Source: 62-47 sp049647485 (lineage in GTDB: Bacteria; Pseudomonadota; Alphaproteobacteria; Rhizobiales; Xanthobacteraceae). From it: DNA of 7,362 bases. Each line of letters opens with the position of its first letter. The stretch's first letter is position 1. Below the pieces are notes generated by a model. It did not search any database. It had not been told where the DNA came from and worked only from the letters and a program-made list of their open reading frames with translations. Where the stretch lies: positions 1 to 7,362 of the forward strand of contig JBARXT010000265.1 in assembly GCA_049647485.1 (NCBI GenBank), given 5' to 3'. The position numbers were made by a program, and so were the translations under genes. Shown one piece after another: positions 1 to 6,872 of the stretch.

Positions 1-704
1 AACGTGGTCACCGCGACGCGCCCGCGCGCGGCCTTCACCAGTTTGGCGAGCGTCGCCGCGACTTCGGCTTCCGACGGCGAGCGCCCTTCCCGCACGGCGT
101 TGGTGGAATCGCCGACAAGCGCCAGCACGCCCTCGTCGCCGAGTTCGCGCAGCCGCGCCTCGTCGGTGGGGGCGCTGACGATCGGCGTCGGGTCGATCTT
201 CCAGTCACCGGTGTGCAGCACCAGCCCGGCCGAGGTGCGGATCCCGAGCGCGTGCGATTCCGGAATCGAATGCGCCACCGGAATGAACTCGACATTGAAC
301 GGGCCAATATCGATCCGCGAACCGGACTCGATCACGGTGACCGGAATTTTGGGCGCGCCGCGCTCCGCCGCGCACTTGGCCTCGAACAATGCAGCGCTGA
401 ACTTGGTCGCATAGATCGGACACTTGAGTTTCGGCCACAAATCGATGATGGCGCCGAAGTGATCCTCATGGGCGTGGGTGAGCACCAGCCCCATCAGGTT
501 CTTGCGCTCCTTCTCGAGGAAGGTCACGTCCGGCATCACCAGATCGATGCCCGGCAGATGCTCCTCGTCGCCGAACGATACGCCGAGGTCGACCGCGAGG
601 AAGCTGCGCCGCTGGCGGTTGCCGAGACCGTAAACCGACAGGTTCATGCCGATCTCGCCGACGCCGCCGAGCGGAGTGAAAGTCAGTTCTTCGGGTTGCG
701 CCAT
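1..704 (-). CDS. rnj: Ribonuclease J (metallo-beta-lactamase/beta-CASP family), N-terminal 234 codons, cut by the window edge
   Basis: RNase J is a cytoplasmic zinc-dependent ribonuclease with 5'-3' exonuclease and endonuclease activity in RNA processing and decay; in alphaproteobacteria it coexists with RNase E. I translated this frame by hand and found no stop down to base 1. It starts with MAQPEELTF and a PLGGVGEIGMN segment (11-21) typical of the family. The metal-binding motif HAHEDH is at 77-82, His145 lies in PVAHSIPES, and HTGDWKID (164-171) supplies Asp167. GDSTNA (198-203) marks entry into the beta-CASP domain. Family members are about 550 residues, so roughly 40% is visible. Two adjacent ATGs are possible starts (707 and 704). 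I chose 704 because an AGGA (713-716) sits 8 bases before it and the family begins Met-Ala; 707 would add one Met. The start overlaps the birA stop (TGATG). It should not be read as an antibiotic-resistance beta-lactamase. Confidence 0.93.
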   Translation of the reverse strand, partial: MAQPEELTFTPLGGVGEIGMNLSVYGLGNRQRRSFLAVDLGVSFGDEEHLPGIDLVMPDVTFLEKERKNLMGLVLTHAHEDHFGAIIDLWPKLKCPIYATKFSAALFEAKCAAERGAPKIPVTVIESGSRIDIGPFNVEFIPVAHSIPESHALGIRTSAGLVLHTGDWKIDPTPIVSAPTDEARLRELGDEGVLALVGDSTNAVREGRSPSEAEVAATLAKLVKAARGRVAVTT

Positions 705-1510
705 CATCTGTTTCCTGTCGAGCCCGCGGTGCCGAAATAGACATCGCCGGCGGCGATCGTCTCGCGCGCGCCCGATGGTGTCACGATGACCATGCAGCCG
801 CTCTCGTCGAGACCGTCGAACGTGCCGGCGACGATTGACGACCCCGACTGAATTGAAACCTGCTCACCGAGCCCCGCCGCCCGCTCCAGCCAGAGCCGGC
901 GAATTTCGCCGAAGCCGCGGCCGTTGCTCCAGATGCCGAAGCACTCTGCCCAGGAATCCGACAATGCGGCGAATACATCCTCGGCGCCGACATCGACGCC
1001 GAGCGCGCGCAGCGACGTGGCAGGATACGGCGTGCCCTCCGGCGCGGCAATCACGTTGGTGCCGATGCCGACCACCACGGCAAGCCGTCCGTCGGCCAGC
1101 GCTTCCGCTTCGAGCAGAATGCCCGACAGCTTGTGCGTGTTGCCGAGCACGTCGTTCGGCCACTTCAGCGTATAGTCGACATTGGCGCCACCGCGCGCCA
1201 GCGTCTCGACACTGACATTGCGCAACGCACGCTCCAGCGCCAGACCGGCGGCGAAGCCGAGCGTCGCCGCGACCGACGGCGAAACCTCAAGCACCTCGAG
1301 CACGCTGCTGGCGAGATTGCCGCGCGGCGCGACCCAGGTGCGCTGCCGCCGGCCGCGTCCGGCCGTCTGCTCGGTGGTGACGAACCACGTCGATCGGCGC
1401 TCGCCGCTTCGCGCCGCCGTCAACGCCTCGGCATTGGGCGAGCCGACGGCGTCGAACGCCGTCAATCCATAGCCCGCCGCACGCGCCCGCGGGCCCCGCG
1501 GCAACGCCAT
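704..1510 (-). CDS. birA: Biotin--[acetyl-CoA-carboxylase] ligase, catalytic domain only
   Basis: This cytoplasmic enzyme activates biotin with ATP to biotinyl-AMP and attaches it to the lysine of biotin carriers such as AccB or pyruvate carboxylase. The 268 residues form a catalytic domain (about 15-215) followed by a small C-terminal beta domain (about 216-262). There is no N-terminal helix-turn-helix, so unlike E. coli BirA it should not repress a biotin operon. Motifs: the biotinyl-AMP loop GRGRRQRTW (51-59), KWPND (116-120), Lys127 in KLSG matching the catalytic Lys183 of E. coli BirA, and GIGTNV (148-153). Two positions differ from the E. coli pattern: Pro25 stands where the usual Ser-Thr-Asn has Thr, and Gln56 replaces a glycine in the loop. 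No Shine-Dalgarno sequence precedes the ATG. The ATG overlaps the nuoN stop by one base (TGATG), so translation probably depends on ribosomes finishing nuoN. Confidence 0.95.
   Translation of the reverse strand: MALPRGPRARAAGYGLTAFDAVGSPNAEALTAARSGERRSTWFVTTEQTAGRGRRQRTWVAPRGNLASSVLEVLEVSPSVAATLGFAAGLALERALRNVSVETLARGGANVDYTLKWPNDVLGNTHKLSGILLEAEALADGRLAVVVGIGTNVIAAPEGTPYPATSLRALGVDVGAEDVFAALSDSWAECFGIWSNGRGFGEIRRLWLERAAGLGEQVSIQSGSSIVAGTFDGLDESGCMVIVTPSGARETIAAGDVYFGTAGSTGNR
713..716 (-). promoter_or_regulatory. Ribosome binding site of rnj
   Basis: The minus strand reads AGGA here, inside the 3' end of birA. It is 8 bases before the ATG at 704 and 5 bases before the ATG at 707, which slightly favours 704 as the rnj start. 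Confidence 0.6.
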
Positions 1511-2946
1511 CAGAACAGCGACTTCGCGGCAGCCGTCGCCGCGCCGACCAGCGGGCCGGGATAGACGAAGAACAGCATGTTGAACAGCGCCGAGACGACG
1601 ACCACCGTTCCCAGTTCGAGGCGAACGGAATCGGTCGCGCCGGCCTGCTCGTCGAAATACATCACCTTGATGACGTTAAGGTAGTAGAACGCGCCGACCA
1701 CGCTGCACAGCACGCCGATCACCGACAGCGTGATCATGCCGGCCTTGATCGCGGCGGTGAAGACGTAGAACTTGGCGAAGAAGCCCGCAAGCGGCGGAAT
1801 GCCCGCCAGCGAGAACAGCAGCATCGCGCACAGGAACGCCAGCACCGGATTGGTGCGCGAGAGCCCGGCGAAGTCGCTGATCTCTTCCATCGCGCGGCCG
1901 TTGCGCTGCATCGCCAGGATCAACGTGAACACCCCGAAGGTCATCACGGTGTAGATGACGAGATAGAGGATGACGCCCTGAACGCCTTCGGGCGTGCCCG
2001 CGGCAAGCCCGACCAGCGCGAAGCCCATGTGGCCGATCGACGAATAGGCCATCATGCGCTTGATGTTGCGCTGGCCGATGGCGCCGAACGAACCGAGCGC
2101 CATCGAGGCGATCGCCACGAACACCACGATCTGCTGCCACTCATGCGCGACGTTCGGAAACGCAGTGAGCACCACACGCACGAACACCGCGAAGGCCGCG
2201 ACCTTCGGCGACGACGAGAAGAAGGCGGTGATCGGGGTCGGCGCACCCTCGTAGACGTCCGGCGTCCACATGTGGAACGGCACCGCCGACACCTTGAAGC
2301 AGAGGCCGGCAAGCAGGAAGACAAGACCAAACGCGACACCGATGCTACCGCTCGTGGCGGCGGCCGCGATGCCGGCGAAGCTCACCGTGCCGGTGAAGCC
2401 GTAGATCAGCGACATGCCGTAGAGCATCATGCCGGACGCGAGCGCGCCCAGCACGAAATACTTCAGGCCGGCCTCGGTAGACTTGAGGTCGTCGCGGTTG
2501 GACGCCGCGACGACATAGAGCGACAGGCTCATCAGTTCGAGGCCGAGATAGAGCATGATCAGATCGCCGGCCGACACCAGCAGCATCATGCCGATGGTCG
2601 AGATCAGGATCAGGATCGCGTATTCGAAAATCCGGCGCGGCCGCTCGGACAGGAAGCCGTAGGAAATCAGCAAGGTCGCAGCCGAGCCGAGCAGCACCAG
2701 GACCTTCAGGAAACGCGCGTAACCATCGACGACGAAGCTGCCGCCGAATGTCTCGAGCTTGCCGGGCGGCAGATAGCATTGCAGCACGCCGGTGAGGATC
2801 AGGAGCGCGATCGCCAGCGTCACCACCAGCGGCGTCGAACGCTGGCCGCGAAACGCGCCGACCATCAGCAGCACCATCGCGCCGATGGCCAGCACGATCT
2901 CCGGCAGCACGGGAAGCAGCGAATATCCGGCGGGAGTGAAGTTCAT
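1510..2946 (-). CDS. nuoN: NADH-quinone oxidoreductase subunit N (antiporter-like membrane subunit)
   Basis: NuoN is the antiporter-like module of complex I nearest the quinone-reducing arm and is thought to carry one proton channel across the inner membrane. The 478-residue protein is hydrophobic almost throughout, with about 14 predicted membrane helices, close to the E. coli length of 485. Key residues by alignment to E. coli from memory: Glu137 in LGLELMSL (helix 5), Lys218 in FKVSAVPFHMWTPD (helix 7), Lys248 in SPKVAAF (helix 8) and Lys392 in GFFAKF (helix 12, the position of E. coli Lys395). The broken helix 7 and the following VYEGAPTP segment (231-238) are intact. The start is the ATG 25 bases after nuoM, with AGGA 9 bases upstream, and gives the normal N-terminus. 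The stop TGA shares its last base with the birA start. Confidence 0.98.
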   Translation of the reverse strand: MNFTPAGYSLLPVLPEIVLAIGAMVLLMVGAFRGQRSTPLVVTLAIALLILTGVLQCYLPPGKLETFGGSFVVDGYARFLKVLVLLGSAATLLISYGFLSERPRRIFEYAILILISTIGMMLLVSAGDLIMLYLGLELMSLSLYVVAASNRDDLKSTEAGLKYFVLGALASGMMLYGMSLIYGFTGTVSFAGIAAAATSGSIGVAFGLVFLLAGLCFKVSAVPFHMWTPDVYEGAPTPITAFFSSSPKVAAFAVFVRVVLTAFPNVAHEWQQIVVFVAIASMALGSFGAIGQRNIKRMMAYSSIGHMGFALVGLAAGTPEGVQGVILYLVIYTVMTFGVFTLILAMQRNGRAMEEISDFAGLSRTNPVLAFLCAMLLFSLAGIPPLAGFFAKFYVFTAAIKAGMITLSVIGVLCSVVGAFYYLNVIKVMYFDEQAGATDSVRLELGTVVVVSALFNMLFFVYPGPLVGAATAAAKSLF

Positions 2947-2952
2947 GGGATA

Positions 2953-2964
2953 AGGTCCTGACCT
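2953..2964 (-). promoter_or_regulatory. nuoN ribosome binding site inside a 12-base near-palindrome
   Basis: The nuoM-nuoN gap is the only real spacer in the window (2947-2971). On the minus strand it carries AGGTCAGGACCT, whose outer five bases are perfectly complementary. The AGGA at 2956-2959, 9 bases before the nuoN ATG, is the likely Shine-Dalgarno sequence. A 4-base stem with CAGG in the loop is possible but weak. No promoter was recognised in this gap. Confidence 0.6.
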
Positions 2965-2971
2965 GCCGTAT

Positions 2972-4483
2972 TCATTGCATCAGCGCGGCTGCCTTCACGG
3001 CAGTGATCGCGTGGCTGTAATTGGTGACGAGTTGCTGCACCGACGCCGCCGAGAAATCGAGCAGCGGCTTCGGATAGAAACCGAACAGGATGGTGAGGAT
3101 CAAGAGCGGCGCCAGCGTCACCACCTCGCGGAACGTCAGGTCCTTGATGCTGGCGAGCGACGGCTTCACCAGCGCGCCGAACACGATCTTGCGGTAAAGC
3201 CACAGCGCATAGGCCGCCGACAGGATGACGCCCAGCGTGGCGAAGAACGCGGTCGGGATCGAGACCTTGAAGGTGCCGATCAGCGTCAGGAATTCGCCGA
3301 CGAAGCCCGAGGTGCCCGGCAGGCCGACGTTCGCCATCGTAAAGACCAGAAACACGAAGGCGTAGAGCGGCATCCGGTTGACCACGCCGCCATAGGCCGC
3401 GATCTCGCGGGTGTGCATGCGGTCGTAGACCACGCCGACGCAGAGGAACAGCGCGCCCGAGACGAGGCCGTGCGAGATCATCTGGAACACGCCGCCGGCA
3501 ACGCCCTGCATGGTGCCGGCGAAGATGCCCATGGTGACGAAGCCCATGTGCGCGACGGACGAATAGGCGATCAGCTTCTTCATGTCCTCCTGCATCAGCG
3601 CCACCAGCGAGGTGTAGACGATGGCGATGGCGGAGAGCGTGAATACCAATGGCGCGAAGTCATGCGAAGCCAGCGGGAACATCGGCAGCGAGAAGCGCAG
3701 GAAGCCGTAGCCGCCCATCTTCAAGAGGATCGCGGCGAGGATCACCGAGCCGGCAGTGGGAGCCTCGACGTGCGCGTCCGGCAGCCAAGTGTGCACCGGC
3801 CACATCGGCATCTTCACCGCAAACGAGGCGAAGAACGCCAGCCACGCCCATGTCTGCAGGTTGCGCGGCACGGCGGTGGTCATCAGCGTCGGAATGTCGG
3901 TGGTGCCGGCATTCCAGTACAGCGCCATGATCGCCAGCAGCATCAAGACCGAGCCGAGCAGCGTGTAGAGGAAGAACTTGAACGTCGCATAGACCCGGCG
4001 CGGACCGCCCCAGACGCCGATGATCAGGAACATCGGGATCAGGCCGCCCTCGAAGAAGACGTAGAACAAGAGCAGATCGAGCGCCGAAAAGGTGCCGACC
4101 ATCAGCGCTTCCAGGATCAGGAACGCCATCATGTAAGCCGGCACGCGATTGGTCACCGACTTCCAGCTCGCGATGATGCACAGCGGCAAGAGCGCGGTGG
4201 TGAGGATCACGAACGGCAGCGAGATGCCGTCGACGCCCATCTTGTAGGCGATGGTCGAGGTCAGCCAACGGCCCTCCTCGACGAACTGGAAACCCGCCTG
4301 CGTCGGATCGAACCGCGCCACCAAAATCAGCGAGATCGCGAAGTTGATCAGCGTCGTCCACAGCGCGATCCAGCGCGCGTTGCGGGCAGCCGCCTCGTCG
4401 CCGCCGCGCGCCATCATCCAGATCAGCAGCGCGCCGACGGCCGGCAGGAAGGTGACGACCGAAAGAATGGGCCACGTCATCAT
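2972..4483 (-). CDS. nuoM: NADH-quinone oxidoreductase subunit M (antiporter-like membrane subunit)
   Basis: NuoM is the middle antiporter-like subunit of complex I, lying between NuoL and NuoN in the inner membrane, and is thought to move one proton per NADH. The 503 residues (E. coli 509) contain about 14 membrane helices. Visible functional residues: Glu145 in FFEGGLIPM (helix 5, E. coli Glu144), Lys224 in KMPMWPVHTWLPDAH (helix 7, E. coli Lys234), Lys255 in LLKMGGYG (helix 8, E. coli Lys265) and Glu397 in FVGEF (helix 12, E. coli Glu407). A glutamate rather than lysine at the last site separates NuoM from NuoL and NuoN. The gene begins ATGATG directly after the nuoL TAA; either Met could initiate. 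The upstream sequence has only a G-run (4491-4495), so initiation is probably coupled to nuoL termination. Confidence 0.98.
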   Translation of the reverse strand: MMTWPILSVVTFLPAVGALLIWMMARGGDEAAARNARWIALWTTLINFAISLILVARFDPTQAGFQFVEEGRWLTSTIAYKMGVDGISLPFVILTTALLPLCIIASWKSVTNRVPAYMMAFLILEALMVGTFSALDLLLFYVFFEGGLIPMFLIIGVWGGPRRVYATFKFFLYTLLGSVLMLLAIMALYWNAGTTDIPTLMTTAVPRNLQTWAWLAFFASFAVKMPMWPVHTWLPDAHVEAPTAGSVILAAILLKMGGYGFLRFSLPMFPLASHDFAPLVFTLSAIAIVYTSLVALMQEDMKKLIAYSSVAHMGFVTMGIFAGTMQGVAGGVFQMISHGLVSGALFLCVGVVYDRMHTREIAAYGGVVNRMPLYAFVFLVFTMANVGLPGTSGFVGEFLTLIGTFKVSIPTAFFATLGVILSAAYALWLYRKIVFGALVKPSLASIKDLTFREVVTLAPLLILTILFGFYPKPLLDFSAASVQQLVTNYSHAITAVKAAALMQ

Positions 4484-6556
4484 TTATTGGCCCCCAAGCC
4501 CGAACATGAACCATGTGATCAGACCGGCCACGCCGATCAGCATCACGAAGGCATAGTGATAAAGATAACCGGTTTGAATGCGGACGACGCCGCGGGTGAC
4601 GTCGAGTACGCGCGCCGCGACCCCGTTGGGGCCGAAGCCGTCGATGACGAAGCCGTCGCCCTTCTTCCAGAGCGTGGTGCCGAGCCACTTCGCCGGACGC
4701 ACGAAGATGATGTCGTAGAGTTCGTCGAAGTACCACTTGTTGAGCAGGAAGCGGTACAGCGCGCCGTGTTGGTTGGCGAGTTCGACCGGCAGGTACGGCC
4801 GGCGGATGTAGAACATCCACGCCACGAACAGGCCGATCACCATCATCACCGTCGGCAGATAGGCGATCGCCGCCGGGATGTGATGCATCTCTTCGATGAT
4901 ATGCGGATGCATCTTCAGCGAGTTGCGGAAGAACTCGTCGACGCCGTGGCCGGCGAACAATTCCTTGAACGGCAGGCCGGCGAGCAGCGAACCGGCCGCC
5001 AGCACGCCGAGCGGCACCAGCATCCAGAGCGGGGCCTCGTGCGCGGCCTCATAATGCTTCTGATCGTGCGGCTTGCCGTGGAAGGTCTTGAAGATCAGAC
5101 GCCACGAATAGAACGAGGTCAGGCACGCCGCCACCACCGTCATCAGGAAGCCGTAGAACGCGAACGGATTTTGCGAGACGAAGGCCGACTCGATGATCGC
5201 ATCCTTGGAGAAGTAGCCGGCGGTGAGCGGGAAGCCGGTCAGCGCCAGGGTGCCGATCACCATGGTGGCGTAGGTGTAGGGAATCTTCCGCCACAGCCCG
5301 CCCATGTTGCGGATGTCCTGCTCGTGATGCATCGCGTAGATCACCGAGCCCGAGCCCAGGAACAACAGCGCCTTGAAGAAGGCGTGGGTGAAAAGGTGGA
5401 ACATGCCCACCGAATACGCACCCGCGCCCATCGCCACGAACATGTAGCCCAGCTGCGAACAGGTCGAATAGGCGACGATGCGCTTGATGTCGTTCTGGAC
5501 GAGACCGATGGTCGCCGCGAAGAACGCCGTGGTGCCGCCGATCAGCATGACGAACGCCTGCGCGTTCGGCGCCAGTTCGAACAACGGCGACAGCCGCGCC
5601 ACCATGAACACACCGGCGGTCACCATGGTCGCGGCATGGATCAGCGCCGACACCGGGGTCGGGCCGTCCATCGCGTCCGGCAGCCAGGTGTGCAGCAGGA
5701 ACTGCGCCGACTTGCCCATCGCGCCCATGAACAAGAGGAGGCAGGTGATGGTCAGCGCGTCGACGTTCCAGCCGAGGAAGTTGATGGTCTTGCCGGTGAG
5801 GCCGGGTGCGGCGGCGAAGATGGTGTCGAAATCGGTCGAGCCGATCAGCATGAACACCGCGAAGATGCCGAGCGAGAAGCCGAAGTCGCCGACGCGGTTG
5901 ACGACGAACGCCTTGATCGCGGCCGCGTTGGCCGACGGCTTCTGATACCAGAAGCCGATCAGCAGGTAGCTCGCGAGGCCGACGCCTTCCCAACCGAAGA
6001 ACAGTTGCACCAGATTGTCGGAGGTCACCAGCATCAGCATGGCGAAGGTGAACAGCGACAGGTAGGCGAAGAAGCGCGGACGATGCGGATCCTCGTCCAT
6101 GTAGCCGACCGAATAGAGGTGCACCAGCGACGACACCGTGGTGACCACCACCAGCATCACCGCCGTCAGCGTATCGACGCGCAGCGACCACGCGATCTGC
6201 AGGTCGCCGGAATTGATCCACGGCAGCACATGGATCAGCACGTCCTGCTTGAAGAAGCCGACATTGACGAAAGTGATCCACGACAGCGCGGCGGAGACGA
6301 ACAGCAGCGCCGTGGTGATGAACTCTGCGGCTCCGGTGCCCGCCGCCGCCGGTTCGGCCGGCGCGTGGTGATCGTCATGGCCGTGGCCGTGATCGTCATG
6401 CGCGTGCGAGGCGTGGGCATGATCGCCGTGGCCGTCATGACCATGCGCATGCTCGACGGTGTCGCCGCTCGGGTTGCGCGCATGCGCCCCCGCGAGCGCG
6501 ATCAGGCCCGCGAGAATAGCGCCGAGCAGCGGCAGAAAGACAATCGCCTGGACCAT
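4484..6556 (-). CDS. nuoL: NADH-quinone oxidoreductase subunit L (distal antiporter-like subunit) with a His-rich loop
   Basis: NuoL is the pump module at the far tip of the complex I membrane arm. It also provides the long lateral helix that braces NuoM and NuoN. The 690 residues exceed E. coli NuoL (613). Key residues are Glu190 in GWEGVGLASY (helix 5), Asp224 in RVGD, Lys282 in GKSAQFLLHTWLPDAM (helix 7), Lys395 in HAFFKALLFL and Lys451-Asp452 in YFSKD (helix 12). The C-terminus has helix 15 (about 562-583), an amphipathic stretch compatible with the lateral helix (about 608-660) and a last anchor helix (about 666-686). Part of the extra length is a loop of about 50 residues between helices 1 and 2, with 13 histidines in residues 36-64. 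The start lies 7 bases after the nuoK stop, with GAGG overlapping that stop. The stop TAA directly abuts the nuoM ATG. Confidence 0.98.
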   Translation of the reverse strand: MVQAIVFLPLLGAILAGLIALAGAHARNPSGDTVEHAHGHDGHGDHAHASHAHDDHGHGHDDHHAPAEPAAAGTGAAEFITTALLFVSAALSWITFVNVGFFKQDVLIHVLPWINSGDLQIAWSLRVDTLTAVMLVVVTTVSSLVHLYSVGYMDEDPHRPRFFAYLSLFTFAMLMLVTSDNLVQLFFGWEGVGLASYLLIGFWYQKPSANAAAIKAFVVNRVGDFGFSLGIFAVFMLIGSTDFDTIFAAAPGLTGKTINFLGWNVDALTITCLLLFMGAMGKSAQFLLHTWLPDAMDGPTPVSALIHAATMVTAGVFMVARLSPLFELAPNAQAFVMLIGGTTAFFAATIGLVQNDIKRIVAYSTCSQLGYMFVAMGAGAYSVGMFHLFTHAFFKALLFLGSGSVIYAMHHEQDIRNMGGLWRKIPYTYATMVIGTLALTGFPLTAGYFSKDAIIESAFVSQNPFAFYGFLMTVVAACLTSFYSWRLIFKTFHGKPHDQKHYEAAHEAPLWMLVPLGVLAAGSLLAGLPFKELFAGHGVDEFFRNSLKMHPHIIEEMHHIPAAIAYLPTVMMVIGLFVAWMFYIRRPYLPVELANQHGALYRFLLNKWYFDELYDIIFVRPAKWLGTTLWKKGDGFVIDGFGPNGVAARVLDVTRGVVRIQTGYLYHYAFVMLIGVAGLITWFMFGLGGQ
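6365..6451 (-). other. Histidine/aspartate-rich loop of NuoL (residues 36-64)
   Basis: These 29 codons encode 13 histidines and 6 aspartates, with the remaining positions Gly, Ala and one Ser. They lie between the first and second membrane helices of NuoL. By the family topology, loops after odd-numbered helices lie on the same side as the lateral helix, so this one is expected on the cytoplasmic face; that placement is inferred. The composition resembles the His-rich loops of metal transporters and metallochaperones, suggesting weak zinc, nickel or cobalt binding, but no function is shown. The key NuoL pump residues are all intact, so this is an added segment rather than damage. Confidence 0.85.
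6368..6409 (-). repeat. Two tandem 21-base units coding SHAHDDH and GHGHDDH in NuoL
   Basis: The two 21-base copies (6368-6388 and 6389-6409) share their first 12 plus-strand bases (GTGATCGTCATG) exactly and match at 16 of 21 positions by eye. They encode residues 57-63 and 50-56 of NuoL. The in-frame period suggests the His-rich loop grew by small tandem duplications, so its length may vary between relatives. Confidence 0.75.
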
Positions 6557-6561
6557 ATCTG

Positions 6562-6565
6562 CCTC
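6562..6565 (-). promoter_or_regulatory. Ribosome binding site of nuoL
   Basis: The minus strand reads GAGG, overlapping the TGA stop of nuoK and 5 bases before the nuoL ATG. This close arrangement would let a ribosome ending nuoK restart on nuoL. Confidence 0.5.
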
Positions 6566-6872
6566 AGCCCTTCATCATATTGATGTCTTCAACCGCGATG
6601 GAGCCGCGGTTGCGGAAGTAAACAACGAGGATAGCAAGGCCGATCGCGGCTTCCGCGGCGGCGACCGTCAGCACCAGCAGCGCGAACACCTGGCCGACGA
6701 TGTCATTGAGGAACGCCGAGAACGACACCAGATTGATGTTCACCGCCAAGAGGATCAGTTCCACCGACATCAGGATGACGATGATGTTCTTGCGGTTGAG
6801 GAAGATACCGAGGATGCCCAGCGTGAACAGGATCGCGCCGACCGCGAGGTAATGGCCGAGACCGATTGTCAT
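6564..6872 (-). CDS. nuoK: NADH-quinone oxidoreductase subunit K
   Basis: NuoK is a small inner-membrane subunit of complex I (homologous to mitochondrial ND4L and MrpC), packed between NuoJ and NuoN. It contributes to the proton path linking the quinone site to the pumps. The 102 residues (E. coli 100) form three helices at about 4-24, 29-51 and 59-86. The two essential buried acids are present: Glu38 in LMSVELI and Glu74 in VAAAEAAIG, matching E. coli Glu36 and Glu72. I chose the ATG at 6872 rather than the GTG at 6881. The ATG gives the family N-terminus (MTIGLGHYL), overlaps the nuoJ stop as ATGA, and has GGAG 8 bases upstream, whereas the GTG overlaps that GGAG. Confidence 0.98.
   Translation of the reverse strand: MTIGLGHYLAVGAILFTLGILGIFLNRKNIIVILMSVELILLAVNINLVSFSAFLNDIVGQVFALLVLTVAAAEAAIGLAILVVYFRNRGSIAVEDINMMKG

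Noticed and set aside
1..704. Reading the metallo-beta-lactamase fold as an antibiotic-resistance gene
   Set aside because: The N-terminus, HAHEDH context and GDSTNA motif are those of RNase J, not of class B beta-lactamases.
1420..1510. N-terminal helix-turn-helix on the biotin ligase
   Set aside because: The catalytic domain begins within about 15 residues of the ATG, leaving no room for a DNA-binding domain, and the frame overlaps the nuoN end.
2029..2961. Plus-strand open frame of 310 codons
   Set aside because: Same complementary-register artefact, opposite nuoN; Arg/His/Glu-rich with no family resemblance.
3660..4820. Minus-strand open frame of 386 codons across the nuoL-nuoM junction, and a similar one at 5049-6281
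   Set aside because: They are out of frame with nuoL and nuoM, Arg/Asp/Gly-rich and without domains: ordinary GC-rich shadow frames.
1510..6556. nuoL/M/N as Mrp antiporter or hydrogenase-4 (Hyf) subunits
   Set aside because: The order J-K-L-M-N, Lys451 and the lateral helix in NuoL, and Glu397 in NuoM fit complex I; no Mrp or hydrogenase partner genes are present.
2975..6583. Plus-strand open frame of 1,202 codons rich in Arg, His, Glu and Gln
   Set aside because: It lies exactly opposite nuoM and nuoL in the complementary codon register. Its composition is what reverse-complementing hydrophobic membrane-protein codons gives, and it has no recognisable domain. The sense genes are certain.
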